Shown piece by piece: positions 1-7,417 of a DNA stretch of 64,000 nt. A program made the translations under genes and the position numbers. The notes under the pieces are model-generated. The model did no database searches, had not been told where the DNA came from, and worked only from the letters and a program-made list of their open reading frames with translations. The stretch lies in the NCBI GenBank assembly GCA_050692985.1, contig JBOGVZ010000077.1, positions 62,001 to 126,000 of the forward strand, in the 5' to 3' direction. Numbering within the stretch: the first letter of the stretch is position 1; every line of letters begins with the position of its first letter. This DNA is from JBOGVZ01 sp050692985 (GTDB lineage: Bacteria > Actinomycetota > UBA4738 > CALAEC01).

Positions 1-138
1 GCCCGGGTCCTCGATCAGGCGCTGGAACGAGACCGGCTCCGCTACCCCGTCACCCCCACCGCCGGGGCCGGCCGGCGGCGGAGCGCATGCCGCGAGCACC
101 GCGGCGATCACCAGGATCGAGTTGCGCATCTCACTCAT
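1..138 (-). CDS. Lipoprotein, N-terminal fragment (cut by window edge)
   Basis: Only the first 46 codons are present; the rest lies beyond base 1. The reading starts at ATG 138 (a second ATG at 129 is equally possible) and gives a short polar N-terminus, a hydrophobic stretch and a lipobox ending LAAC, followed by a Pro/Gly-rich linker. This is a bacterial lipoprotein signal, so the mature protein should be lipid-anchored outside the membrane. Too little remains to name a family. It is divergent from the cupredoxin lipoprotein gene that begins about 20-55 bases away. Confidence 0.65.
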   Translation of the reverse strand, partial: MSEMRNSILVIAAVLAACAPPPAGPGGGGDGVAEPVSFQRLIEDPG

Positions 139-159
139 TCGACGGCCACGACCGCCTGG

Positions 160-639
160 ATGGTTCCAGTATGCTCGCCCAGGGAGGCGACCACGAAGAT
201 CCCAGCCCTGCTCCTCATCGGCGTCTTGGCCGTGTCGTCCTGCGGTGGACCCTCGCCCCAGGCGGAGCGGTCGCCCGCCGCCCCCGCCCCGTCTCCCACG
301 GCGGAGCCCTCGCCCGAGCCCTCCCCCACCCCCGAGGCCGAGTGCGTCGACGCCACCGTGGGAGGGCCCCGGGTGCGCCTCCGGCAGGAGGACGACTTCT
401 TCCGGCCCACATGCCTGGTGGTCCTCGGCGGTCAGTTCCTGAGGATCACCAACAACGGCACCACGGTTCACAACTTCACCGTGGAGGGCACCGACCTCGA
501 CGTCGACGTGGACGCCTCCTCCCACCTGACCACCGAGGTCATCGGACAGGCGGTCGGCCCCGGCACGCACCGCTTCTTCTGCAAGTACCACGTGGACGCG
601 GGGATGGAGGGTGAGCTCACCGTCACCGCGGCGGGCTGA
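160..639 (+). CDS. Cupredoxin-like (type 1 copper) lipoprotein
   Basis: A signal peptide with lipobox (VSSC) is followed by a Pro/Ala/Ser/Glu linker and a domain of about 95 residues with blue-copper features: one His in TVHNF, then C-x2-H-x4-M in FFCKYHVDAGM. That set (His, Cys, His, Met) is the type 1 copper site of plastocyanin/azurin-like proteins, so an exported electron-transfer or copper-handling role is likely. The ATG at 160 gives a poor signal peptide. Reading from ACG 193 instead gives M-KIPALLLIGVLAVSSC with an AGGGAGG Shine-Dalgarno 5 bases upstream and a possible -10 (TATGCT, 170-175). I suspect 193 is the true start, but no standard start codon is there. Confidence 0.85.
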   Translation: MVPVCSPREATTKIPALLLIGVLAVSSCGGPSPQAERSPAAPAPSPTAEPSPEPSPTPEAECVDATVGGPRVRLRQEDDFFRPTCLVVLGGQFLRITNNGTTVHNFTVEGTDLDVDVDASSHLTTEVIGQAVGPGTHRFFCKYHVDAGMEGELTVTAAG

Positions 640-761
640 CCGCGAGCCGCGGTGGTACCCTTCGCCGGACCTCCACCGGAAGGGAACGAAGCGATGCGAC
701 GAGCCCCGTTCGCCATGGGTGTGCGGCTTGCTGACGGTGGAGTCGGGCTGATCCGCCGAGC

Positions 762-1163
762 CTAGGCCTCCGGCTGAGCCGGGGTGGCCGCCTGGTCCCA
801 CACCTTGTTCAGCTCGCCCTGCATGTACACCAGGTGAAGCGACACGACGAACACGGCCAGCAGGGCCAGGGCCGGGACGATCCGCTGCTGGAGCCCGGCC
901 TTCTGCTGCATCCGTTCGATCCGGGTGCCGGTGTTGTAGTACGAGACGAACGGGGGGACGATGATGATCCATCCCAACAGGATGGCCAGGAGGGCGATGC
1001 CCGGCTTGATGGTGTCGTCCTGGAGATACCTGCGGGCTTCGTCGTTGATCTTGTAGTACCACACGAAGCCGTAGATCCCGAGCGTCAGGAAGGTGAGCCC
1101 CCACACCCCCAACGGGTGCCGCTTCGTGTACTCCTCGGTGCCGACGCGAACCGTCTCTGCCAT
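762..1163 (-). CDS. DUF4234 family small membrane protein
   Basis: 133 residues. After about 15 polar residues come a hydrophobic turn segment (LTLGIYGFVWYYKIN), a second membrane segment around residues 55-75 and a third near 95-112. The LGIYGxxWYYKINxE signature is typical of DUF4234, a family of small integral membrane proteins without an assigned activity. A possible -10 (TAGGGT) lies about 40 bases upstream of the ATG. The gene stands alone, convergent with the cupredoxin gene, and its neighbours do not suggest a role. Confidence 0.75.
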   Translation of the reverse strand: MAETVRVGTEEYTKRHPLGVWGLTFLTLGIYGFVWYYKINDEARRYLQDDTIKPGIALLAILLGWIIIVPPFVSYYNTGTRIERMQQKAGLQQRIVPALALLAVFVVSLHLVYMQGELNKVWDQAATPAQPEA

Positions 1164-1248
1164 CCCCGAACCCCCGATCGATGTCGCCGCGCGTGCCCCA
1201 CCCTAGCCGGTCTGCTTGGTCAGGTGCCAGGCCAGAGGAGGGCGACGG

Positions 1249-1581
1249 CTAGGAGCTGCGGAGCTCCCACTCCACGTTGCCCTCGTCATCCTGCTGGGTG
1301 ACGTCGACCTGGCCCGTGCTGCCATCCTCGGCCGTGACCGTGCAGGTGAACGTGTTCCCCGCCTCGAGCTCGACGTCGTCGGGGCAGTCGACGGACTGAA
1401 CCGCGACCCCGGTCTGGTCCTCGATCCCCCGCGTTACCTCGGCCTCGATCTTGTCGGTGTCCAGCTTGCTGCCGCCGAAGCTGAACTGGCACGCGCCGGT
1501 GCCCAACAGGGCGGCCAGCACGAGGATCCCGCCCCGGCTCGGGGCGGTGCGGAGTCGCGGTCGGCGAGCTGACGGCATCAC
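1249..1581 (-). CDS. DUF4333-like exported protein
   Basis: 110 residues with a basic N-terminus, a hydrophobic stretch ending GTGAC (lipobox-like, though Thr at -3 is unusual), then a compact domain with two cysteines (SVDCPDDVELEAGNTFTC) and GSTGQVDVTQQDDEG. The CP...G..F.C pattern and beta-strand alternation resemble DUF4333, a small actinobacterial exported domain of unknown function. A TATGGT box (1621-1626, minus strand) and a GAGAGGGG Shine-Dalgarno precede the ATG. The leader between them contains a GGGCC-N4-GGCCC hairpin. Confidence 0.7.
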   Translation of the reverse strand: MMPSARRPRLRTAPSRGGILVLAALLGTGACQFSFGGSKLDTDKIEAEVTRGIEDQTGVAVQSVDCPDDVELEAGNTFTCTVTAEDGSTGQVDVTQQDDEGNVEWELRSS

Positions 1582-1656
1582 GGATCCCCTCTCTGCTGAT
1601 GACGGGCCTCAGGGCCCACGACCATAGAGGCGGCGGGGCCGGGGGTCAAGGCCCGA

Positions 1657-2544
1657 TCAGTACCCCAGCCGGGTGAGGGCGGCGGGGTCGCGCTGCCACT
1701 CTCGCTGGACCTTGACCCTGAGCTCCAGGTACACCCGGGCGCCCAGGAGCCCCTCGAGCTCCTTGCGGGCCAGCGACCCGATGCGCTTGAGCATCTGACC
1801 GCCCTTGCCGATCACGATGCCCTTCTGGGAATCGCGCTCCACCAGGACCACGGCATGGATGCGCACCAGGTCCCGGTCCTCGTCCCGATCGAGCTCCTCG
1901 ACCTGCACGGCGATCGAGTGGGGCACCTCCTCGCGGGTGGCGGCCAGGGCCTTCTCCCGGACCACCTCGGCGATCCGGAACTCCAGCGGTTGGTCGGTGA
2001 CCTGGCCGGGAGGGAAGAAGGCCGGGCCCTCGGTCGCCGCACCTTCCAGGACCGCGAGCAGCTCCTCGAGGTTCTTCCCGGTTCGGGCGGAGACCGGAAC
2101 CACGTGGCCGAACTCCGCCAGCCTGGCGGCGGCCTCCAGCTGGCGGATCAGCTCGCCGTCGCCCACGCGGTCGATCTTGTTGACCGCGCACACCTTGAGG
2201 CCCCGGCGCGGAGCCACCTGGGTGCGGGCCACGAACTCGTCGCCCCGGCCCACGCCGGCGTGGGCGTCGACCACGAGCATGATCGCGTCGGCCTCCGCGA
2301 CGCCCTCCTCGACCATGCGGTTGAGCCGCCGGCCCAGGGCCGTCCGGGGCTTGTGGAAGCCGGGGGTATCGGTGAAGACCAGCTGGTGCTCCTCGGTGGT
2401 CCGCACCCCGTGGATGCGGGCCCTGGTGGTCTGGGGCCGGTCCGTCACGATCGAGACCTTCTGCCCGACCAGGGCGTTGACCAGGGTGGACTTGCCCACG
2501 TTGGGCCGCCCGACGACCGTGACGAAGCCCGAGCGGAACGCCAC
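1657..2544 (-). CDS. era: GTPase Era
   Basis: 295 residues. The N-terminal GTPase domain has the P-loop GRPNVGKST, the Era switch region DRPQTTR, DTPGFHK (G3), NKID (G4) and SAR (G5). The C-terminal KH domain carries the hallmark VIGKGGQMLKRIG. Era binds the 3' end of 16S rRNA and acts in 30S subunit maturation. The GTG at 2544 is chosen because it falls one base after the deacetylase stop (TGAGGTG), the protein begins immediately before the GTPase strand, and the length matches the family. It is the last gene of the leftward cluster that contains phoH, ybeY, corC and cdd. Confidence 0.96.
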   Translation of the reverse strand: MAFRSGFVTVVGRPNVGKSTLVNALVGQKVSIVTDRPQTTRARIHGVRTTEEHQLVFTDTPGFHKPRTALGRRLNRMVEEGVAEADAIMLVVDAHAGVGRGDEFVARTQVAPRRGLKVCAVNKIDRVGDGELIRQLEAAARLAEFGHVVPVSARTGKNLEELLAVLEGAATEGPAFFPPGQVTDQPLEFRIAEVVREKALAATREEVPHSIAVQVEELDRDEDRDLVRIHAVVLVERDSQKGIVIGKGGQMLKRIGSLARKELEGLLGARVYLELRVKVQREWQRDPAALTRLGY

Positions 2545-2545
2545 C

Positions 2546-3382
2546 TCAACGCCCCTCCAGGTAGTCGGAGACCGACACGCACCGGTGCACCCGGAAGAGG
2601 TCGGCCAGCTTGCCGGGGACCGACGTCCGGCGCACGTTCTGCGCCGCGGCGAAGCGCCTGAGCGCCGGGGAGAGCCGAGGGGGCGAGAGGCGCTGGGGGT
2701 CGAACTCGGCCGGGTGGAAGTACAGCACCGGGGGGGCGTCCCTGGCGATCCGCCGCACCGCCCGGCGCAGGACCGGTCCCGGCAGGGCCCGCCAGTACCC
2801 ACCCCCGGCCACGGGGAGCCGGACGGGTCCCACGTCCGTCACCGCCAGGGGGATCTCCAGGAGGCTCCGGCCGCTGGGCGCGTGGACCGGCCCCGGGGCG
2901 GTGTCGAACCCGGGAACGCCGTAGCGTCGCCCCCGGAACGGGAAGATGCTGGAGTCGTAGGTGAACCCCCGGTCCAGCAGGACGTCGAACGCCCAGAACG
3001 ATCGCTCGTCGATGGAGAAGGCGGGTGCGCGGAATCCCCGGGGCCGCCGACCGGTGGCGGCCTCCACCGCCGTCGCGGCCGCGTCCAGGTCCCGGGCGAA
3101 GTCCTCGGCACCGTGCGACCGCACCGACCGGTGGGCGTAGCCGTGCGAGGCGATCTCGTGGCCGGCGTCGGCCACCTCCTTGACCACGCCCGGGCTCGAC
3201 TCCGCGGTGATGCCCAGCACGAAGAACGTGGCCTTCACCTGCCACCGGTCCAGGAGCCGCAAGATGCCGTCCACCTGCACCTTCAGCCGGTCCCGCATCG
3301 CCGCGTCCGGCGTGTAGCCGAACATCCGCCCGACCAGCTGGTGCCAGTCCTCGAGGTCGAAGGTGAGCAGGGCGGGGTGCAT
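2546..3382 (-). CDS. Polysaccharide deacetylase (NodB/CE4 fold, DUF3473 type)
   Basis: 278 residues without a signal peptide. Recognisable CE4 motifs are TFDLEDW (catalytic Asp region), SHGYAH (the H-x3-H metal pair), a RAPAFS segment and YFHPAEFD near the C-terminus. The TFDLEDWH start and the C-terminal part are typical of the DUF3473 deacetylases found in extracellular polysaccharide loci, where they remove N-acetyl groups from a glycan. It follows the glycosyltransferase gene by 11 bases and is tightly coupled to era downstream. Together with the adjacent methyltransferase and glycosyltransferase it suggests a small surface-glycan module; no exosortase is in view. Confidence 0.88.
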   Translation of the reverse strand: MHPALLTFDLEDWHQLVGRMFGYTPDAAMRDRLKVQVDGILRLLDRWQVKATFFVLGITAESSPGVVKEVADAGHEIASHGYAHRSVRSHGAEDFARDLDAAATAVEAATGRRPRGFRAPAFSIDERSFWAFDVLLDRGFTYDSSIFPFRGRRYGVPGFDTAPGPVHAPSGRSLLEIPLAVTDVGPVRLPVAGGGYWRALPGPVLRRAVRRIARDAPPVLYFHPAEFDPQRLSPPRLSPALRRFAAAQNVRRTSVPGKLADLFRVHRCVSVSDYLEGR

Positions 3383-3393
3383 GGCGATCCAGC

Positions 3394-4539
3394 CTACGGG
3401 GGTCCGACGACCCGCCGGTAGTAGTCGGCCAGCCGGTCGAGCACGGCCCGGGCGTCGAACTCCCTGGCCACGTGCTCCCGCCCGGCCTTCCCCATCTGTC
3501 CCCGGGTCGCGGCGTCGTCCACCAGGGATGCGATGGCCGCGGCCAGGGGGCCCGGGCTCCGGGGTTCCACCAGCAGGCCCGTCACGCCGTCGACCACCGC
3601 CTCGCGGCAGCCCCTGATGTTCGAGGCGACCACCGGCACTTCCATGGCGGCGGCCTCCAGGGGGGTCCGGGGCAGCCCCTCCCGGTACGAGGGAAGGGCG
3701 AACACATCCATGGCGGCGTACAGCTCGGGCAGGTCGGCCCGGAACCCCAGGTGCACCACCCGCTGGCGGTCCACCATGGCCAGGAGCCGCTCCGGGTCGA
3801 TCTCGTCCGCCTGGCCCGGGTCGTGGGGCGCGATCAGGAGGATGCGCACGTGGGGACGGCTCTCCATGACCCGGGCCATGGCCCCGAAGAAGTCCACGAA
3901 CCCCTTCTCCTCCACGAGCCGGCCGACCATGCCGACCACCACGGTGTCATCGTCGAACCCGAGCTCCGCCCGCCGCTCGGCCCGGGCGTCCGGAAGGGCC
4001 TCCCTGGAGAACCGGGAGACGTCGATGCCGTTCCCGATGTAGTCGATGCGCCCCGGTGGGCAGATCCGGTACCGGAGGGCCACCTCGATGTCCTCTCGGC
4101 TCTGGGAGAGCAGGCGGTGGGCCAGCCGCCCGGTCCACGTCTCGGCCGCCCTCCCCAGGACCTTCTGCGCCGGCATGCTGCGGTCGTGGAACAGCAGGCC
4201 GTGGACGGTGTGCAGGATCAACGGGGTACCCGCTCGGCGCGCGGCCAGGGGGGCCAGGATGCCCGCCTTCGGCGTGTGGGAGTGGACCACGTGGTAGCGC
4301 CGACGGGCGAACAGCCTCCGCAGCGCCCCAAGGCTCCGGATGTCGGCCACCGGTGCCAGGTCGCGACGGAAGGGCACCGTGTGCACCGGGATGCCGCGGG
4401 CCGCGACCTCCTCCAGGGAGGGATCGGGCGCGCACACGGCCTCGACCTCGTAGCCCTCCTCCCGCAGCCGCTCGATGTGGTCCAGCAGCAGCAACCGGAT
4501 CGACATCGCGCTGGTGGCCACCTGGGCGACGCGGATCAC
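3394..4539 (-). CDS. Glycosyltransferase family 4
   Basis: 381 residues with a GT-B fold. The N-terminal acceptor half includes HVVHSHTPKAGILAPLAAR. The C-terminal nucleotide-sugar half has GRLVEEKGFVDFF and the E-x7-E-type loop in YREGLPRTPLEAAAMEVPVVA, followed by GVTGLLVEP. This is the retaining GT4 pattern (WecA/PssE-like capsule and EPS transferases). The sugar and acceptor cannot be told from sequence. The start used is GTG 4539. It lies between a SAM methyltransferase and a polysaccharide deacetylase on the same strand, so assembly of a modified cell-surface glycan is the likely job. Confidence 0.92.
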   Translation of the reverse strand: MIRVAQVATSAMSIRLLLLDHIERLREEGYEVEAVCAPDPSLEEVAARGIPVHTVPFRRDLAPVADIRSLGALRRLFARRRYHVVHSHTPKAGILAPLAARRAGTPLILHTVHGLLFHDRSMPAQKVLGRAAETWTGRLAHRLLSQSREDIEVALRYRICPPGRIDYIGNGIDVSRFSREALPDARAERRAELGFDDDTVVVGMVGRLVEEKGFVDFFGAMARVMESRPHVRILLIAPHDPGQADEIDPERLLAMVDRQRVVHLGFRADLPELYAAMDVFALPSYREGLPRTPLEAAAMEVPVVASNIRGCREAVVDGVTGLLVEPRSPGPLAAAIASLVDDAATRGQMGKAGREHVAREFDARAVLDRLADYYRRVVGPP

Positions 4540-4567
4540 GATGGCCGGGGGGTCTCCTGCGAGGCGA

Positions 4568-5218
4568 TCACCGACGGGCGATCGCCACGAACCCGGAAGC
4601 GTCCCGGAAGGGCACCTCGAAGTCGGTCAGGCCGGCCCGCCGGGCCCAGCTCCGGACCTGCCCCTCGTCGTACAGGAACAGGGGGAACCTCCGGACGGCG
4701 TACCGGACCTTGCGGATCCGCCCCCGGTAGCCCCGGCCCGGGAACGAGGCGACCACGGACGATCGCCCCACGCTCGCCAGCTTGGAGAAGAAGGCCTCGG
4801 CCTGGGCCACGTAGTCGAACACCCCGAGCGCCGCCACGATGTCGAACGTCTCGTCGGTGCTCCATCCCGTGAAGTCGGCCTGCTCGAATCGGCACCGTTC
4901 GCTCAGCCCCGCCTCGGCGGCGCGCTGAAGCGACAGCTTCACCATCGCCGGCGCCATGTCCACCCCCCGGGCGAAGGCGGCGCCGGCCTCGAGCGCGGCC
5001 AGGGAGTTGACCCCCGATCCGCATCCCACGTCGAGCAGCGTCGGTGCGCCGAGCCGCTGGACCTCTCGGATCAGGACCTTCGACCGTTCGAAGATGGCCC
5101 GGCGGAACAGTCTGTTCAGGATCCGTTCGGGAAGGGGGGTGTCCCGGTAGATCCGGTCGAACTGCCGGGCCCGGGAATCCCAGTACCGGCCGACCCGCCC
5201 GGCGGCGTTCTCTCCCAT
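4568..5218 (-). CDS. Class I SAM-dependent methyltransferase
   Basis: 216 residues. The SAM-binding motif I is LLDVGCGSGVNS, motif II region is ARGVDMAP, and FDIVAALGVFDYV corresponds to motifs III/IV. There is no membrane segment. The substrate is unknown; placement next to a GT4 glycosyltransferase and a glycan deacetylase suggests a sugar or lipid-linked intermediate. I start it at ATG 5218 because a TATAGT box ends exactly 7 bases upstream, the spacing of a leaderless transcript; the alternative GTG at 5227 lies inside that box. Confidence 0.87.
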   Translation of the reverse strand: MGENAAGRVGRYWDSRARQFDRIYRDTPLPERILNRLFRRAIFERSKVLIREVQRLGAPTLLDVGCGSGVNSLAALEAGAAFARGVDMAPAMVKLSLQRAAEAGLSERCRFEQADFTGWSTDETFDIVAALGVFDYVAQAEAFFSKLASVGRSSVVASFPGRGYRGRIRKVRYAVRRFPLFLYDEGQVRSWARRAGLTDFEVPFRDASGFVAIARR

Positions 5219-5225
5219 GGGGCGC

Positions 5226-5231
5226 ACTATA
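5226..5231 (-). promoter_or_regulatory. -10 element of leaderless promoter for the methyltransferase gene
   Basis: TATAGT on the minus strand, 7 bases before ATG 5218. This places the transcription start at or next to the start codon. It would let the methyltransferase-glycosyltransferase-deacetylase-era part be transcribed separately from phoH-cdd. Confidence 0.6.
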
Positions 5232-5239
5232 CCGCCGCC

Positions 5240-5725
5240 TCAGACCCCCAGGTCTGGGGGGTCCGGGGGGGTAGCTCGCCCCGAGCCCGACCGCTCCTGC
5301 CCGGACGGCGAGCGAACCCCCAGGTCTGAGGGCCCGAACGCCTCCGGGAGGAGCTCGGTCAGGGGCCGCTGCTCCCGCTCGCCCCCCGGCCCCTCCACGA
5401 TCACCACCATGTCCGGCCCGAACTCGTGCAGGACCTGGCGGCACCCCCCGCACGGCCAGGCGATCCGTTCCCCGGAGGAGGTCACGGCCACGGCCTCAAG
5501 GCGACGGGCGCCCTGGAAGGCCGCCGTGGCCACCGCGTTGCGCTCGGCGCACACCGACAAGGGATACGAGGCGTTCTCCATGTTCGCCCCGGCGAACACC
5601 CTGCCCCGGTCGTCGAGGACCGCCGCGCCGACGTGGAACCCGCTGTAGGGGGCGTAGGCCCGCTCCCGGGCCTCGCGGGCGGCCTCCAGGAGGGCGTCGG
5701 CCTGCTCCGGGGTGGGGCTACTCAG
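5240..5725 (-). CDS. cdd: Cytidine deaminase, probable CTG start and C-terminal extension
   Basis: Hydrolyses cytidine or deoxycytidine to the uridine form. The zinc site is seen in SVCAERNAV (Cys and catalytic Glu) and PCGGCRQVL (two Cys), and YAPYSGFHVGAAV is the conserved N-terminal part. The first standard start in frame (GTG 5599) would remove that N-terminal part. CTG at 5725 gives a normal N-terminus and has GGAGG 6 bases upstream, overlapping the end of corC, so I use it. After LLPEAFGPSDL, where the family usually ends, there are about 26 extra Pro/Ser/Gly-rich residues whose ends (SDLGV and PDLGV) come from a 13-base direct repeat. Confidence 0.85.
   Translation of the reverse strand: MSSPTPEQADALLEAAREARERAYAPYSGFHVGAAVLDDRGRVFAGANMENASYPLSVCAERNAVATAAFQGARRLEAVAVTSSGERIAWPCGGCRQVLHEFGPDMVVIVEGPGGEREQRPLTELLPEAFGPSDLGVRSPSGQERSGSGRATPPDPPDLGV
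5244..5328 (+). repeat. 13-bp direct repeat within the 3' end of cdd
   Basis: ACCCCCAGGTCTG occurs at 5244-5256 and again at 5316-5328, 72 bases (24 codons) apart and therefore in the same reading frame of cdd. The first copy also lies in the inverted repeat CAGACC-CCCA-GGTCTG (5241-5256). The arrangement looks like a small in-frame duplication or insertion that lengthened the protein. Confidence 0.75.
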
Positions 5726-7022
5726 AGGTGGCCTCCGCTGGGGCCTGCCCGGGGATCCGCTCGACCACGATCTTGGAGATCCGCCGGCCCTGAACCCGCT
5801 CGGCCACGAACCGAAGGTCGCCGAACGCCACCTCCTCGCCTTGGCGGGGGACCCTCCCCAAGATGCCCAGCATGAGCCCCCCCACCGTGTCCCACTCGGT
5901 GTTCGGCATCTCCACGTCGAGGAGCTCGTTCAGCTCGTCGACGGGCAGGCGAGCGTTGACTCGGAACCGGTTGGCGCCCGCCGGCTCGATGTTGGGCTCG
6001 GCGCGGTCGTACTCGTCCTCGATCTCCCCGACGATCTCCTCGATGAGGTCCTCCAGGGTGACCAGGCCGGCTAGGGACCCGTACTCGTCGACGACGATCG
6101 CCAGGTGCAGGCGCTCTCGCTGCATGTCCCGCAGCAGGTCGGAGACCTTCTTCGACTCGGGCACGAAGTAGGGCTTTCGGGCCAGGTCCTTGGCCTTCTT
6201 GGCCTTCCCGTTGCGGCCGGCGTGCACCGCCCGGAGGACGTCCTTGGCGTAGACCACGCCGATGACCTCGTCGAGCGAGTCCTTGTACACGGGGATCCGC
6301 GAGAAGCCGTGCTTGATGATCATGTCCAGGACGCCGTCCAGCGACTCCCCGGCATCGACCGCGGCCATGTCCGGGCGGGGGACCATGACCTCCCGAACGA
6401 TGGTGTCGCCGAACTCGAAGATCGAGTGGATCAGCTCCTTCTCCTCTTCCTCGATGGCCCCCTCCTCGTGGCCCACCTCGGCCATGGACCGGATCTCCTC
6501 CTCGGACACGAACGGGCCCTCCCGCAGGCCCTTCCCGGGCAGGAGGACGTTGGCCAGCCCGATGAGCAGCCGGGTGGGCCCGTGCAGGATCCGAGACATC
6601 CAGTAGACGAAGGGGGTCAGCGCCAGGGCCACCCGGTCCGAACGCAGGATCCCGAAGGTCTTCGACATGGCCTCCACCACCACGAAGTACACCAGGGTGA
6701 ACAGCACGGAGACGATCGTGATCCAGATGCTCCCCAGCGTCTGGTCGGCGATGAACGCCACCAGGATGGCCGACCCGTTCTGGGCGAACATCACCCACAG
6801 GTAGATGGCGTTCAGGTACCGGGCCGGGTCGCTCTCGATCCGCACCAGGAGGGCGGCGTTCCGGCGGCCCTCCTCTTCCAGCGACATCGCCCGGACCCGG
6901 TTCATCCGGCTGATGGAGGTCTCGGCCATGGCCAGCACGGAGCCGAAGATCACCAGGAAGACCACCAGGCCCACCAGCCAGATCACGCTCGCACCCCCGA
7001 GTACCGCTCCTGTCGCTCCCAC
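5718..7022 (-). CDS. CNNM/CorC-type membrane protein (hemolysin C family)
   Basis: 434 residues. The N-terminal DUF21/CNNM transmembrane domain covers residues about 1-190 with the small-residue AETSISR motif. It is followed by a CBS pair (VMVPRPDMAAVDA ... GFSRIPVYKDS and HLAIVVDEYGSLAGLVTLEDLIEEIVGEI) and a C-terminal CorC_HlyC domain ending WDTVGGLMLGILGRVP. The family is linked to Mg2+/cation transport or its regulation in the cytoplasmic membrane. Its start overlaps the end of ybeY by 40 bases and its stop overlaps the cdd start, so it is part of the phoH-ybeY-corC-cdd operon common in Gram-positive bacteria. Confidence 0.93.
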   Translation of the reverse strand: MGATGAVLGGASVIWLVGLVVFLVIFGSVLAMAETSISRMNRVRAMSLEEEGRRNAALLVRIESDPARYLNAIYLWVMFAQNGSAILVAFIADQTLGSIWITIVSVLFTLVYFVVVEAMSKTFGILRSDRVALALTPFVYWMSRILHGPTRLLIGLANVLLPGKGLREGPFVSEEEIRSMAEVGHEEGAIEEEEKELIHSIFEFGDTIVREVMVPRPDMAAVDAGESLDGVLDMIIKHGFSRIPVYKDSLDEVIGVVYAKDVLRAVHAGRNGKAKKAKDLARKPYFVPESKKVSDLLRDMQRERLHLAIVVDEYGSLAGLVTLEDLIEEIVGEIEDEYDRAEPNIEPAGANRFRVNARLPVDELNELLDVEMPNTEWDTVGGLMLGILGRVPRQGEEVAFGDLRFVAERVQGRRISKIVVERIPGQAPAEATSE

Positions 7023-7417
7023 ATCGCCCGGCGGTCCTCCTCCTCCTGGTGGTCGTAGCCAAGGAGGTGGAGGATGCCGTGCACCAGCAGCAGGCGGAGC
7101 TCGGCACGTGGGTCGGAGCCCTGCTCGGCGGCCACGGCCGGGCAGATCACTACGTCCCCCAGGAGGCGCCGGTGCCCATCCTGGGGGGCCTCGTCCTGAG
7201 GGAAGGACAGGACGTCGGTGGGACCCCGCTCACTGGCGTACCGGCGGTGCAGGTCGGCCATCTCGTCCCTGCTCACCAGCGACACGGAGAGCTCGACCGA
7301 GCCGTGGCCTTCGGCCGCCAGGGTTCGCCGGGCCAGGTCCACCAGGCCGTCCTCGTCGATGGGCAGGTCCTGTCGGTTCGACAGGACCACGGTGGGACTG
7401 TCGGATTCGTCGTTCAC
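6983..7417 (-). CDS. ybeY: Endoribonuclease YbeY (rRNA maturation)
   Basis: 144 residues. The zinc-binding signature HGILHLLGYDH near residue 115 is diagnostic, and RGPTDVLSFPQDE is the conserved central motif. YbeY is a metal-dependent RNase that acts in 16S rRNA 3'-end maturation and ribosome quality control. It overlaps phoH by 4 bases upstream and corC by 40 bases downstream, the usual phoH-ybeY-corC order. Era, another 30S factor, ends the same cluster. Confidence 0.96.
   Translation of the reverse strand: MNDESDSPTVVLSNRQDLPIDEDGLVDLARRTLAAEGHGSVELSVSLVSRDEMADLHRRYASERGPTDVLSFPQDEAPQDGHRRLLGDVVICPAVAAEQGSDPRAELRLLLVHGILHLLGYDHQEEEDRRAMWERQERYSGVRA

Noticed and set aside
694..765. 24-codon ORF with an AAGGGA Shine-Dalgarno after the cupredoxin gene
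   Set aside because: No hydrophobic, repeat or conserved feature is visible, and it overlaps the end of the DUF4234 gene; a chance ORF is more likely.
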